A stretch of DNA of 64,000 nucleotides from Pontivivens sp032464575 (GTDB lineage Bacteria > Pseudomonadota > Alphaproteobacteria > Rhodobacterales > Rhodobacteraceae). The translations under genes and the position numbers were made by a program. Numbering within the stretch: the first letter of the stretch is position 1; each line of letters opens with the position of its first letter. Shown here in pieces: positions 17,235-24,887 of the stretch. The notes under the pieces are model-generated. The model had not been told where the DNA came from. It made no database searches and saw nothing but the letters and a program-made list of their open reading frames with translations. The stretch covers positions 496,001-560,000 of the forward strand of contig JAWDKM010000003.1 of the NCBI GenBank assembly GCA_032464575.1, written 5' to 3'.

Positions 17235-18389
17235 TCACGAGGCGCGCTCGATCGCCTGCTCCAGATCCGCGATCAGGTCGGCCACGGCCTCGATCCCGAC
17301 GGAGAGGCGCAGGAGGTTGGGGGCCACGACCGAATGCGGCCCCTCCACCGCGATCCGATGCTCGATCAGGCTCTCCACCCCGCCCAGCGAGGTGGCGGGC
17401 AGGAAGACCTGCGTCGAGGTCGCGATGGTCCGCGCCGCCGCCTCGTCCTTCGCCAGCAGCGACAGCATCCCGCCGAAGCCGCCGGTCATCTGCCGCTGCG
17501 CGATCTCATGGCCCGGATGGCTCTCGAGCCCCGGATAGAGCACGCCCTCCACCCCCGGATACCCCTCGAAATGCCGCGCGATGGCGAGCGCACTCTCCGA
17601 CGCGCGCTCGAAGCGCAGGTGGAGCGTGCGCATCCCCCGGATCAGCAGCCACGCCTCGAAGGCCGCGAGGGCCGTGCCCTGCAGCGTTCGGATCGTCCTC
17701 ATCTCGTCCCAGAGCGGCCCGGTCTCCTTCACCGCCAGCACGCCCGCGGTAATGTCCGAATGCCCGTTGAGATACTTGGTCGCCGAGTGGAAGACGACAT
17801 CGGCCCCCAGCTCCAGGGCCTTCGTCGTGCAGGGTGGCGCGACCGTGCAGTCGACGGCGAGCAGCGCGCCCGCCGCATGGGCCACCTCGGCGGCATGGGC
17901 GATATCGGTCACGTCCCAGTTCGGGTTGGTCGGCGTCTCGATCCAGACGAGCCGCGTGCCCGGCGTCACCGCCGCCTCCAGCGCGCCCGGCTCCGTCGCA
18001 TCGTAGAAGGTCGCCTTCACCCCCCGCTTCTCCGCCATCCGGTGCAGCCAGCCGATCGTCCCGTGATACCCTACCACCGGGCAGACGACATGATCGCCCG
18101 CCTCCAAGGTCTCCAGCAGGCAGACCACGGCACTCATGCCGGAGGTAAAGGCCATCGCGGCCGCCGCACCCTCCATATCCGCCAGCACCGCTTCCGCGTG
18201 CTGTGTCGTCGGGCCGCCGTCGCGCGCATAGACCGTGTCGCCCATCGGCGCGTAATTCGCATCGCGCGCGAAGGTCGAGGCGGGCTCGATCCCCGGCACC
18301 ACTGCGCCATGCATCGGATGGATGTAGTGGAGCGCCTGTGCGGCGCGCGTCTCGGGCGCGAGCTTGAGCTGGCTGGGCCGGTCGGTCAT
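17235..18389 (-). CDS. Cys/Met metabolism PLP-dependent enzyme (cystathionine gamma-synthase/lyase family)
   Basis: A 384-aa fold-type I PLP enzyme. The Schiff-base Lys lies in FHSATKYLNGHSD; GYHGTIGWLH and WIETPTNPNWDVTD line the cofactor pocket. The family carries out gamma-elimination or gamma-replacement on sulfur amino acids (cystathionine, homocysteine or methionine); the exact reaction is not readable here. The start is supported by AGGAG upstream of 18389. It lies 109 bp downstream of the GntR gene on the same strand, next to a sulfolactate locus, so a role in sulfur metabolism is likely but not shown. Confidence 0.85.
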   Translation of the reverse strand: MTDRPSQLKLAPETRAAQALHYIHPMHGAVVPGIEPASTFARDANYAPMGDTVYARDGGPTTQHAEAVLADMEGAAAAMAFTSGMSAVVCLLETLEAGDHVVCPVVGYHGTIGWLHRMAEKRGVKATFYDATEPGALEAAVTPGTRLVWIETPTNPNWDVTDIAHAAEVAHAAGALLAVDCTVAPPCTTKALELGADVVFHSATKYLNGHSDITAGVLAVKETGPLWDEMRTIRTLQGTALAAFEAWLLIRGMRTLHLRFERASESALAIARHFEGYPGVEGVLYPGLESHPGHEIAQRQMTGGFGGMLSLLAKDEAAARTIATSTQVFLPATSLGGVESLIEHRIAVEGPHSVVAPNLLRLSVGIEAVADLIADLEQAIERAS

Positions 18390-18450
18390 GTCTGTCTCCT
18401 GTCGCGCCCGATATGACGCGGCGCGACCGGCAAGCGCAACGCCCCTGCCT

Positions 18451-18475
18451 TCATCTTTCCCGAAATACGCAAATC
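18451..18475 (-). repeat. Partial copy of the dispersed element
   Basis: On the minus strand this reads CGTATTTCGGGAAAGATGA, the TATTT..AAGATGA half of the element without the GC-rich arm. It sits between the GntR gene and the PLP-enzyme gene. Confidence 0.4.
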
Positions 18476-18498
18476 CGACGGCGGCCGCGGGTGCCGTC

Positions 18499-19206
18499 TC
18501 AGCGCAGCGTGACCGCGTAGCCAAGGCCCTCGGTCTGGAACCAGCTCTCCCGCGTCTCCACGACCCGGCCGGTGATGTCGAACGCGTCGCGGCGCGCCAG
18601 CAGGAGCGGTGCACCCTCGGCCAGATCCAGCGCCTTCGCGGCCTTCGCCGGAGCACCGACGGCCTGCACGAAGTCCTCGGCCCGCGTCACCGACAGCCCG
18701 TGCGCGCGCTGGTAATGGGTGTAGAGCGCATTGGGCAGCGGCCCGTCCTCCTCCCCGATCGGCAGCAGGGCCGGGTCGAGGAAGATGTCCTCCAGCGCCG
18801 CGACCCGTCCCGCGAGCGCGCGCGTCCGGCGGATGCGGATCACCGCCGCGCCCTTCTCCAGCCCCAGCCGGACGGCGATGCGGATCGGCGCGGGACGCCG
18901 GCGGATCTCCTCCGTCACAGGCTCCGGGATCAGGCTCTCCCCGTTCTCGCCCGTCAGGCGGAAGAAGGAGAAGAGCGCGCGCTCCGTCGTCGCCTCCGGC
19001 ACGAAGGTGCCGCGGCCCTGCCGGCGCAGCACCAGGTTGTCGGCCGCCAGCGTGTCGAGCGCCTTCCTGACCGTGCCCTGGCTCACGCCGAGCTCGCCGG
19101 CCAGCGCGAATTCCGAGGGCAGCGCGGTGCCCGGTTTCAGCGCACCGGACGCCATGCGCGAGATCAGGGTCTCGCGGACCTGAAGATAGAGCGGTGCGTC
19201 GGACAT
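18499..19206 (-). CDS. GntR-family regulator, HutC/UTRA type, probable sulfolactate-locus repressor
   Basis: A 235-aa regulator: N-terminal winged helix (residues 1-70, with GTALPSEFALAGELGVSQGTVRKAL and RRQGRGTFV) and a C-terminal UTRA ligand domain (IRRTRAL, EDIFLDPALLP, ESWFQTEGL). It is divergent from suyAB, and the 114-bp gap holds two near-identical palindromes. The simplest reading is a repressor of suyAB-comC and of itself, released by sulfolactate or a related compound; the ligand is inferred from context only. Confidence 0.88.
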   Translation of the reverse strand: MSDAPLYLQVRETLISRMASGALKPGTALPSEFALAGELGVSQGTVRKALDTLAADNLVLRRQGRGTFVPEATTERALFSFFRLTGENGESLIPEPVTEEIRRRPAPIRIAVRLGLEKGAAVIRIRRTRALAGRVAALEDIFLDPALLPIGEEDGPLPNALYTHYQRAHGLSVTRAEDFVQAVGAPAKAAKALDLAEGAPLLLARRDAFDITGRVVETRESWFQTEGLGYAVTLR

Positions 19207-19223
19207 CGGCCTTCCCTTGCAAC

Positions 19224-19249
19224 TCTTCTAGAAGATGTCTTATAGAAGA
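19224..19249. promoter_or_regulatory. Twin operator in the gntR-suyA divergent promoter
   Basis: TCTTCTAGAAGA (19224-19235, perfect palindrome) and TCTTATAGAAGA (19238-19249, one mismatch) lie 14 bp centre to centre between the divergent GntR and suyA genes. This is the expected form of a GntR-family operator bound by two dimers. Confidence 0.75.
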
Positions 19250-19320
19250 CTCATCGTCAAGCCGCCGACAGAGCCGCAGATGGCCCCATTTGACGGCCCC
19301 ATTCAACGGAGGACCTGCCC

Positions 19321-19611
19321 ATGAGCCAGAAACCCCATCTCCTTGTCCACGACAATGCCGACAATGTCGGCGTGGTCGTCGTCGAGGGCCTCACGGCAGG
19401 CACCGACATGCTCTGCGTCGTGACCCACGACAACAGCGATTTCAAGCTGACCGCCAAGGCAGACATCCCGATCGGCCACAAGGTCGCGCTCAAGGATCTC
19501 ACCGAGGGCGATACCGTGATAAAGTACGGCGAGGACATCGGCCGCATGGTGGGTCCTGCCGAGACCGGCGGCCATGTCCATACCCACAACTGCAAGACGA
19601 AGAGGTGGTAA
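19321..19611 (+). CDS. suyA: (2R)-3-sulfolactate sulfo-lyase small subunit (UxaA/SAF-domain protein)
   Basis: A 96-aa SAF-domain protein (VGVVVVEGLTAG, KADIPIGHKVALKDL, HVHTHNCKTKRW). In single-chain altronate dehydratases this domain is the N-terminal part; here it is a separate gene followed directly by the large subunit, the arrangement known for SuyA/SuyB, which split (2R)-3-sulfolactate into pyruvate and sulfite. Its size (about 10 kDa) fits the known small subunit. A sugar-acid dehydratase with the same split is the main alternative. GGAGG precedes the start. Confidence 0.75.
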   Translation: MSQKPHLLVHDNADNVGVVVVEGLTAGTDMLCVVTHDNSDFKLTAKADIPIGHKVALKDLTEGDTVIKYGEDIGRMVGPAETGGHVHTHNCKTKRW

Positions 19612-19614
19612 GCC

Positions 19615-20793
19615 ATGTTTGACGCGAGCAACATGACCGTGACGGCCTGGCGGCGGGAGAACGGCCGCGTGGGCGTGCGCAACCACGTGATCATCCTGCC
19701 GGTGGACGACATCTCCAACGCGGCGTGCGAGGCGGTGGCCAACAACGTCAAGGGCACGATGGCGCTGCCCCACGCCTATGGCCGCCTGCAGTTCGGCGAG
19801 GATCTCGACCTGCACTTCCGCACCATGATCGGCACCGGCGCCAACCCCAACGTGGCCGCCGTCGTCGTCATCGGGATCGAGCCCGAATGGACCAAGGTCA
19901 TCGCCGACGGCATCCGCGAGACCGGAAAGCCCGTCGCCGAGTTCTCCATCGAGCAGAACGGCGATTTCGAGACCATCCGCGCGGCGAGCTGGAAGGCCAA
20001 GGAATTCATCCACTGGGCGACCGAGCTGCCGAAGGAGGAATGCGCGCTCACCGAGCTCTGGGTCTCCACCAAGTGCGGGGAGAGCGACACGACCACCGGC
20101 CTCTCGTCATGCCCCACCGTCGGCAACATGTACGACAAGCTGATCCCCGAGGGGCTCTACGGCGTCTTCGGCGAGACCTCCGAGATCACGGGTGCCGAGC
20201 ACATCTGCGAGAAGCGCGCGGCCACGCCCGAGGCGGCCGAGAAGTTCATGAAGATCTTCCAGGCCTACCAGGACGACGTCATCTTCGCCCACCAGACCGA
20301 CGACCTCTCCGACAGCCAGCCGACCAAGGGCAACATCCTGGGCGGTCTCACGACCATCGAGGAAAAAGCCCTCGGCAACCTCGAGAAGATCGGCCGCGAG
20401 TGCACCTATATCGACGCGCTCGGCCCGGCAGAGGCGCCGGAGAAGGGCGCCGGTCTCTACTTCATGGACACCTCCTCGGCGGCCGCGGAGTGCGTGACGC
20501 TGATGGCCGCGGCGGGCTATGTCATCCACACCTTCCCCACGGGGCAGGGCAACGTGGTCGGCAATCCGATCGTCCCGGTCATCAAGATCTCCGGCAACCC
20601 GCGCACGCTGCGCACCATGTCCGAGCATATCGACGTGGACGTGACCGGCGTTCTGACCCGCGAGATGACCATCGACCAGGCGGGCGACGCGCTGATCGAG
20701 ATGATCCGGCGCACGGCGAACGGCCGGGCCACGGCGGCGGAGGCGCTGGGCCACCGCGAGTTCGTGATGACGAAGCTCTACCGCTCGGCCTGA
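19615..20793 (+). CDS. suyB: (2R)-3-sulfolactate sulfo-lyase large subunit (UxaA family)
   Basis: A 392-aa UxaA-family lyase starting TVTAWRRENGRVGVRNHVIILPVDD. It has conserved Cys motifs likely to hold iron (STKCGESDTTTGLSSCPTVGN) and TFPTGQGNVVGNPIVPVIKI. Its size (about 42 kDa) matches SuyB. With SuyA it releases sulfite from sulfolactate, a breakdown product of cysteate and dihydroxypropanesulfonate, and yields pyruvate. It follows suyA by 3 bp. No sulfite exporter or sulfite dehydrogenase is seen nearby. Confidence 0.77.
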   Translation: MFDASNMTVTAWRRENGRVGVRNHVIILPVDDISNAACEAVANNVKGTMALPHAYGRLQFGEDLDLHFRTMIGTGANPNVAAVVVIGIEPEWTKVIADGIRETGKPVAEFSIEQNGDFETIRAASWKAKEFIHWATELPKEECALTELWVSTKCGESDTTTGLSSCPTVGNMYDKLIPEGLYGVFGETSEITGAEHICEKRAATPEAAEKFMKIFQAYQDDVIFAHQTDDLSDSQPTKGNILGGLTTIEEKALGNLEKIGRECTYIDALGPAEAPEKGAGLYFMDTSSAAAECVTLMAAAGYVIHTFPTGQGNVVGNPIVPVIKISGNPRTLRTMSEHIDVDVTGVLTREMTIDQAGDALIEMIRRTANGRATAAEALGHREFVMTKLYRSA

Positions 20794-20810
20794 TCGGGTC
20801 CCCCCTCCTC

Positions 20811-20838
20811 CTTCCTCCCCCCGGCCGGGGGGAGGAGG
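20811..20838. terminator. GC-rich hairpin after suyB
   Basis: A near-perfect 14-bp inverted repeat centred on GGCC (20823-20826) with C-rich left and G-rich right arms. It lies 18 bp after the suyB stop and has no U tract; it may terminate or attenuate transcription into the next gene. Confidence 0.5.
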
Positions 20839-20884
20839 CCAAGCCGCTCCGGCCGTTTCATCATGGTCAGCGGTGGCGCATTTC

Positions 20885-20923
20885 GCCCCCTCCCCCGACC
20901 CGGGGGAGGGCCGGGGAGGGGGC
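20885..20923. repeat. GC-rich intergenic palindrome with two exclusive stems
   Basis: GCCCCCTCCCC (20885-20895) can pair with GGGGAGGGGGC (20913-20923), while CCCTCCCCCG (20888-20897) can instead pair with CGGGGGAGGG (20901-20910). It is a type of repeat common in high-GC genomes, here upstream of the comC-like gene. Confidence 0.55.
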
Positions 20924-21022
20924 GCACCCCCAAAACATGTACCAACACAGCAAGACCTGGTGCCACGACCGCCCCGACCCGCTAAGCCTCCCCCAAAAGC
21001 CGCCCAACCGCAGCGAGGCCCC

Positions 21023-22033
21023 ATGACCACCGAGACCCTCACGCTCGCCGAGGCCGAAGCCCTCGCCACCGCCGCCCTGATCGCCGCCGACACCAGCCCC
21101 GGGAACGCCGCCAGCACCGCCCGCGCCCTGATCCGCGCGCAGGCCGATGGGCAGGGCGGCCACGGCCTCTCCCGCATTCCGTCCTACGCCGCGCAATCCG
21201 CCGCCGGAAAGGTGAAGGGCCACGCCGTCCCGGCCATCGAGGACATCCGCCCCGGCCTCTTCCGCGTCGATGCGGGCTACGGCTTTGCCTACCCCGCTTA
21301 CGACCTCGCCCTGCCGGAGGTCGCCGCCCGCGCGAAATCCCAGGGCATCGCCGGCTGCGCGCTCCACCGCTCGCACCATTTCGGCGTCGCAGGCCACCAT
21401 TGCGAGACGCTGGCCGAACAGGGCCTGATCGCCTTCGTCTACGGCAACGCGCCCAAGGCCATGGCCCCCTGGGGTGCCACGCAAGCGCTCCTCGGCACCA
21501 ACCCCATCGCCTTCGCCGCCCCGATGGAGCCCGCGCCGCTGGTCATCGACATGGCCACCACCACGGTGGCCCGCGGCAAGATCCTCGCCGCCCGCGAGGC
21601 GGGGAAGGAGAGCATTCCCGAAGGCTGGGCCCTCGGCCCAGACGGCAAACCGACGACGCACCCGGCAACCGCCCTCAAAGGCACCGTCGCCCCGATGGGC
21701 GGGGCGAAGGGCGCGGCCCTCGCGCTGATGGTCGAGGTCATGTCCGCGGCGCTGGCCGGCGCCGCCTTCGGCACCGAGGCCTCCTCCCTCTTCGATGACG
21801 AAGGCGGCCCGCCCGACCTCGGCCAGACGATCATCGCCCTCGACCCCGGCCCCCTCTCCGGTAGTGCCTTCGCGTCCCGCATGACCGCGCTCGCCGCCCT
21901 CTACGAAGGCATGGAGGGCGCGCGCCTGCCCGGCACCCGCCGACTTGCCGCCCGCGAGGCCGCGGCCCGCGACGGGATCACGATGGACACCACGCTGCTC
22001 GACAAGATCCGGGCGATCGCGGGGCAGGGCTGA
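21023..22033 (+). CDS. LDH2/malate dehydrogenase family oxidoreductase, ComC-like sulfolactate dehydrogenase
   Basis: A 336-aa NAD(P)-dependent dehydrogenase of the LDH2/MDG2 family (PF02615). Typical segments are GQGGHGLSRIPSYA, GCALHRSHHFGVAGHH (catalytic His), NPIAFAAP and DMATTTVARGKILAA. ComC of this family interconverts sulfopyruvate and (R)-sulfolactate, and its place right after suyAB supports that role here; it would supply the stereoisomer that SuyAB accepts. The start MTTETLTLAEA at 21023 is chosen by homology and a GAGG upstream. Ureidoglycolate or malate-type dehydrogenase activity cannot be excluded. Confidence 0.72.
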   Translation: MTTETLTLAEAEALATAALIAADTSPGNAASTARALIRAQADGQGGHGLSRIPSYAAQSAAGKVKGHAVPAIEDIRPGLFRVDAGYGFAYPAYDLALPEVAARAKSQGIAGCALHRSHHFGVAGHHCETLAEQGLIAFVYGNAPKAMAPWGATQALLGTNPIAFAAPMEPAPLVIDMATTTVARGKILAAREAGKESIPEGWALGPDGKPTTHPATALKGTVAPMGGAKGAALALMVEVMSAALAGAAFGTEASSLFDDEGGPPDLGQTIIALDPGPLSGSAFASRMTALAALYEGMEGARLPGTRRLAAREAAARDGITMDTTLLDKIRAIAGQG

Positions 22034-22065
22034 TCTTCTTCTTTGTCCAACTACGCAAATCCGCC
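22034..22065 (-). repeat. Degenerate copy of the dispersed element
   Basis: GATCTTCTTCTTTGTCC followed by a TACG and a short GC tail lies just after the comC-like stop and resembles the element in minus orientation. Confidence 0.35.
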
Positions 22066-22120
22066 GCTTGACCGCCTGCGCGCCGAGCGCATGTCGCGAA
22101 CCACACGCCAGGAGGCCCCC

Positions 22121-23113
22121 ATGCAGCAGATCGGCACCGCGAACGGCACGCCCGTCCACGAGCACATCCTCGACAGCGGCGCGGCCCGCGTCAGCATCCT
22201 CGACTACGGGGCGACGATCCGCGACTGGCGCATCGACGGCGTGGCCGAGGCCATGGTGCTCGGCTTTCCCGATTTCGAGACCTACCTCACCCAGTCCCGC
22301 GCCCACGGCGTGATCGCGGGCCGCGTCGCGAACCGCACCGGCTTCGGCCGCTTCACCCTCGACGGTACGGCGCACCAGCTCGACGTCGCGAAGCCGCCCC
22401 ATCACCTGCATGGCGGCGGCGAGGGGCTCGGCAAGGTGGTCTGGGAGATGGAGCCCGACGGCGACCGAGCCGTGCGCCTCACCCACACCTCGCCGCACGG
22501 CCACATGGGCTATCCCGGCGCGGTCGCATTCTCCGCTCTCTTCGAGCTCGACGGGCCGCGGCTGACGCTGACGATGAAGGGGCAGCCAGACCGGCGCACG
22601 CCGATCAACCTCGCCCAGCACAACTACTACACACTGGGGGCCACGACCGGCGTGCGCGACCACGTCTTCCACGCCGCCGCCGACCGCTACACACCGACGG
22701 ACGAGAACCTGCTGCCAACCGGCGAGATCGCGGCGGTCGAAGGCACGCGCTACGACTTCCGCACGCCCCGTTCGTCGCGCGAGGCGGATCCGGACGAGCA
22801 GGGCATCGACATCAACATGGTGCTGGCCGAGGGCCGTCCGGCGGAGGTCGAGTGCTGCACGCTCCTCAACCCTGCCAACGACTTGCGGATGCGGATGTGG
22901 ACCGACCAGCCGGGGCTGCAGGTCTTCAACACCTGGCACTTCCGCTTCGACGTCGATCACCACGACGGGCTGAGGACCGAAGGCTACCAGGGCTTCGCGG
23001 TCGAGCCGCAGCACTTCCCCAACAGCCTCAACAACCCCGACTGGCCGTCGATCATCTACAGCCCCGACCGGCCCTACAAACAGGTGCTCGGAGTGGAGAT
23101 CGCGCGCGGGTAG
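22121..23113 (+). CDS. galM: Aldose 1-epimerase (galactose mutarotase family)
   Basis: A 330-aa beta-sandwich mutarotase that interconverts alpha and beta anomers of aldoses. Motifs: LDYGATIRDW near the N-terminus, GVIAGRVANRTGFGRF, the catalytic His in LAQHNYYTLG, and a C-terminal Glu in GFAVEPQHFPNS. The start MQQIGTANG at 22121 is chosen because AGGAGG lies five to six bases upstream. It is 87 bp after the comC-like gene and could be in the same transcript, which would be an unusual partner for sulfolactate degradation. Confidence 0.88.
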   Translation: MQQIGTANGTPVHEHILDSGAARVSILDYGATIRDWRIDGVAEAMVLGFPDFETYLTQSRAHGVIAGRVANRTGFGRFTLDGTAHQLDVAKPPHHLHGGGEGLGKVVWEMEPDGDRAVRLTHTSPHGHMGYPGAVAFSALFELDGPRLTLTMKGQPDRRTPINLAQHNYYTLGATTGVRDHVFHAAADRYTPTDENLLPTGEIAAVEGTRYDFRTPRSSREADPDEQGIDINMVLAEGRPAEVECCTLLNPANDLRMRMWTDQPGLQVFNTWHFRFDVDHHDGLRTEGYQGFAVEPQHFPNSLNNPDWPSIIYSPDRPYKQVLGVEIARG

Positions 23114-23120
23114 CGTACCT

Positions 23121-23151
23121 GCGTCTCCGACGGGGATACTTGAAGAAGAGA
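23121..23151 (+). repeat. Copy of the dispersed element
   Basis: GTCTCCGACGGGGATACTTG followed by AAGAAGAGAGA, between the convergent ends of galM and the 72-aa protein gene. Confidence 0.5.
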
Positions 23152-23156
23152 GAGCT

Positions 23157-23375
23157 TCAGAGGCCGCCAAGCCGGCGCAGCCGGTGTTCCAGCTCGACCA
23201 CCCGCGCCCGCTCGCCCGCCACGAGGGCATGCACCCAGGCGTGGGTCAACTCAAAGCGGCGCGCGGCGGGATCTTCCGCCAGCTCCGCCGCCGCTTCGTG
23301 CAGTGCCGCGCGGCGGGCCGGGTCGCCGTCCGGGTGCAGCGCCCGCATCTCCGCATCGAGCGCTTGGGGCGTCAC
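23157..23375 (-). CDS. 72-aa uncharacterised protein coupled to the Rieske oxygenase
   Basis: A small acidic-to-basic helical protein, VTPQALDAEMRALHPDGDPA..., rich in Ala, Arg and Glu, ending RVVELEHRLRRLGGL. It starts at a GTG that overlaps the TGA of the Rieske gene (GTGA), so translation is coupled. No domain is recognised and no hydrophobic segment is seen. A helper or partner of the oxygenase is a guess from position. Confidence 0.6.
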   Translation of the reverse strand: MTPQALDAEMRALHPDGDPARRAALHEAAAELAEDPAARRFELTHAWVHALVAGERARVVELEHRLRRLGGL

Positions 23376-24523
23376 GCCAGCCGCTCCGCCACCCACGCGT
23401 GGAAGAGGTGGGTGGGGCTGTCCATCACCGGGGAGAAGCGCCCGCCGTCGAAATGCGGCGCATGGCGGCCGCGCTGCATCCCCTCGACCACGCCGATATC
23501 CTCGACGAAGACGCCCTTCCACTGCGCCGCGTTGAGCGCCCGCAGCTCGGCGAGCTCCGCCCCCGTCGCGGCGGCTTCGGTGGTGTACCAGATCTCCACA
23601 TGTTCCACCGTCCGGTCCACCGCCACCGGGTCGAGCCGGATGGCGAAGACGTGGTCGCGGTGCACGCCCAGCATCACGTTGGGATAGAGCGAGACGTACT
23701 CCGCCGCCCGGTCCCAGCGCGCGGGCAGCCCCTCGAAATCCGGGAAGGCGAGCGTGTCGTGCAGGCGCGGGGCGTAGACCTCCGTCCCCTGGCCCGAAAA
23801 CGCGCCCGGCGCCTCGATATGGTAGTGATCCTCCAGCCGGGAATAGGCGTTCAGGCCGGGATGGACCCAGGGCAGGTGGTAGCTCTCGCAGTAGTTCTCC
23901 ACCGCCAGCTTCCAGTTGCAGCCGACCTCCAGCGTGAAGCTCGACCCCTGGCCTGCATGAAGCGGCCGGTCCGCGAAATCGGCCCAGCGGGCGGCGAGCG
24001 GGGCGATCCAGTCGGCGAAGTCCGGCGCGCCGCCCGAGATGTTGACGAAGATCATGTCCATCCACACGGCGCTGCGCACCGGCGTCAGCCCCGTCTTCGC
24101 CGGATCCAGCGCTTCGGTTCGGTTGATCCCCGGCCCGCCGACATGCGGCGTGGCGCGCAGGGCACCATCGAGGCTGTAGCACCACGAATGATAGGGGCAG
24201 CGGATCACGCCGCCGAAATTGCGCGCCTCCTCCACCAGGATCATCCCGCGGTGGCGGCACACGTTCTCGAAGACCTGAACGGCGCCCGCGTGATCGCGCA
24301 GCAGCAAGAGCGGCGCGCCCAGCAGGTCCACGGGGCGCGCGTCGCCGGGGGCGGGCACGTCCTTGCCGAAGCCGATGCAGGTCCAGCCCGCGTGGAAGAT
24401 GCGCGCACGCTCCAGCATCAGCGCGTCCGGATCGGTGTAGAGCGCCGAGGGCAGGCCGCGGGCCGCCTCCACCGGGCGGCGCACGGCGTCGAGATCGTGG
24501 GCGAGGGCGGACAGATCGAGCAT
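23372..24523 (-). CDS. Rieske non-heme iron oxygenase, alpha subunit type
   Basis: A 383-aa ring-hydroxylating-type oxygenase. The Rieske [2Fe-2S] ligands are Cys89-x-His91 and Cys109-x2-His112 (VCRHRG and CPYHSW). The catalytic domain holds the mononuclear iron motif NWKLAVENYCESYHLPWVHPG with the two His ligands. Sequence style resembles the carnitine/glycine betaine/choline monooxygenase group rather than aromatic dioxygenases; the substrate is unknown. The start at 24523 has GGAGG upstream. No reductase or beta subunit is adjacent, so electrons must come from elsewhere. Confidence 0.87.
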   Translation of the reverse strand: MLDLSALAHDLDAVRRPVEAARGLPSALYTDPDALMLERARIFHAGWTCIGFGKDVPAPGDARPVDLLGAPLLLLRDHAGAVQVFENVCRHRGMILVEEARNFGGVIRCPYHSWCYSLDGALRATPHVGGPGINRTEALDPAKTGLTPVRSAVWMDMIFVNISGGAPDFADWIAPLAARWADFADRPLHAGQGSSFTLEVGCNWKLAVENYCESYHLPWVHPGLNAYSRLEDHYHIEAPGAFSGQGTEVYAPRLHDTLAFPDFEGLPARWDRAAEYVSLYPNVMLGVHRDHVFAIRLDPVAVDRTVEHVEIWYTTEAAATGAELAELRALNAAQWKGVFVEDIGVVEGMQRGRHAPHFDGGRFSPVMDSPTHLFHAWVAERLA

Positions 24524-24643
24524 GGGGACCTCCGTCGCTGACCCCTCCACTCTCGCGCTCAAATGCCGCGCCAGTCGTGCGGAAATGCGACCTCCCGCGT
24601 CGTTTCCGGATGCCGGGATTCGCAGTGTTCAGCCCTACGCGAG

Positions 24644-24659
24644 ATACAATATTTAGTCA
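24644..24659 (+). promoter_or_regulatory. NrdR box 1 upstream of nrdJ
   Basis: ATACAATATTTAGTCA matches the NrdR-box consensus acaCwAtATaTwGtgt at 12 of 16 positions, including the central CAATAT and the AGT. Confidence 0.55.
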
Positions 24660-24691
24660 CAGATCCGACGGTGAAACGGGATGATGCAGGT

Positions 24692-24720
24692 CGGCGGCTT
24701 TCCGCCGGTGCAAAAAGCAC
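24692..24720 (+). other. Two abutting small hairpins in the nrdJ leader
   Basis: CGGCGG-cttt-CCGCCG (24692-24707) is followed directly by GTGC-aaaaa-GCAC (24708-24720). Both stems are perfect. They lie between the two NrdR boxes and may be part of a structured leader RNA. Confidence 0.4.
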
Positions 24721-24832
24721 GCTCCGAAAGCCTCTGAACACGCTCGAAAAACACCGTCATCTTCACGTTATGGTTGAGCCTGCAACGACTCGTTTGTTAA
24801 TTCCGCTCTCCTGTGGCGGGCCCATATTGCAA

Positions 24833-24848
24833 GCACAATATGTGGTGT
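24833..24848 (+). promoter_or_regulatory. NrdR box 2 upstream of nrdJ
   Basis: GCACAATATGTGGTGT matches the NrdR consensus at 13 of 16 positions. It starts 189 bp (18 helical turns) after box 1, farther than the usual closely spaced pair, and overlaps an inverted repeat CATATTG-CAAGCA-CAATATG. Confidence 0.6.
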
Positions 24849-24887
24849 TCCCTCGTGAATTTTTCGTTGACGATGGTGAGCGAACCA

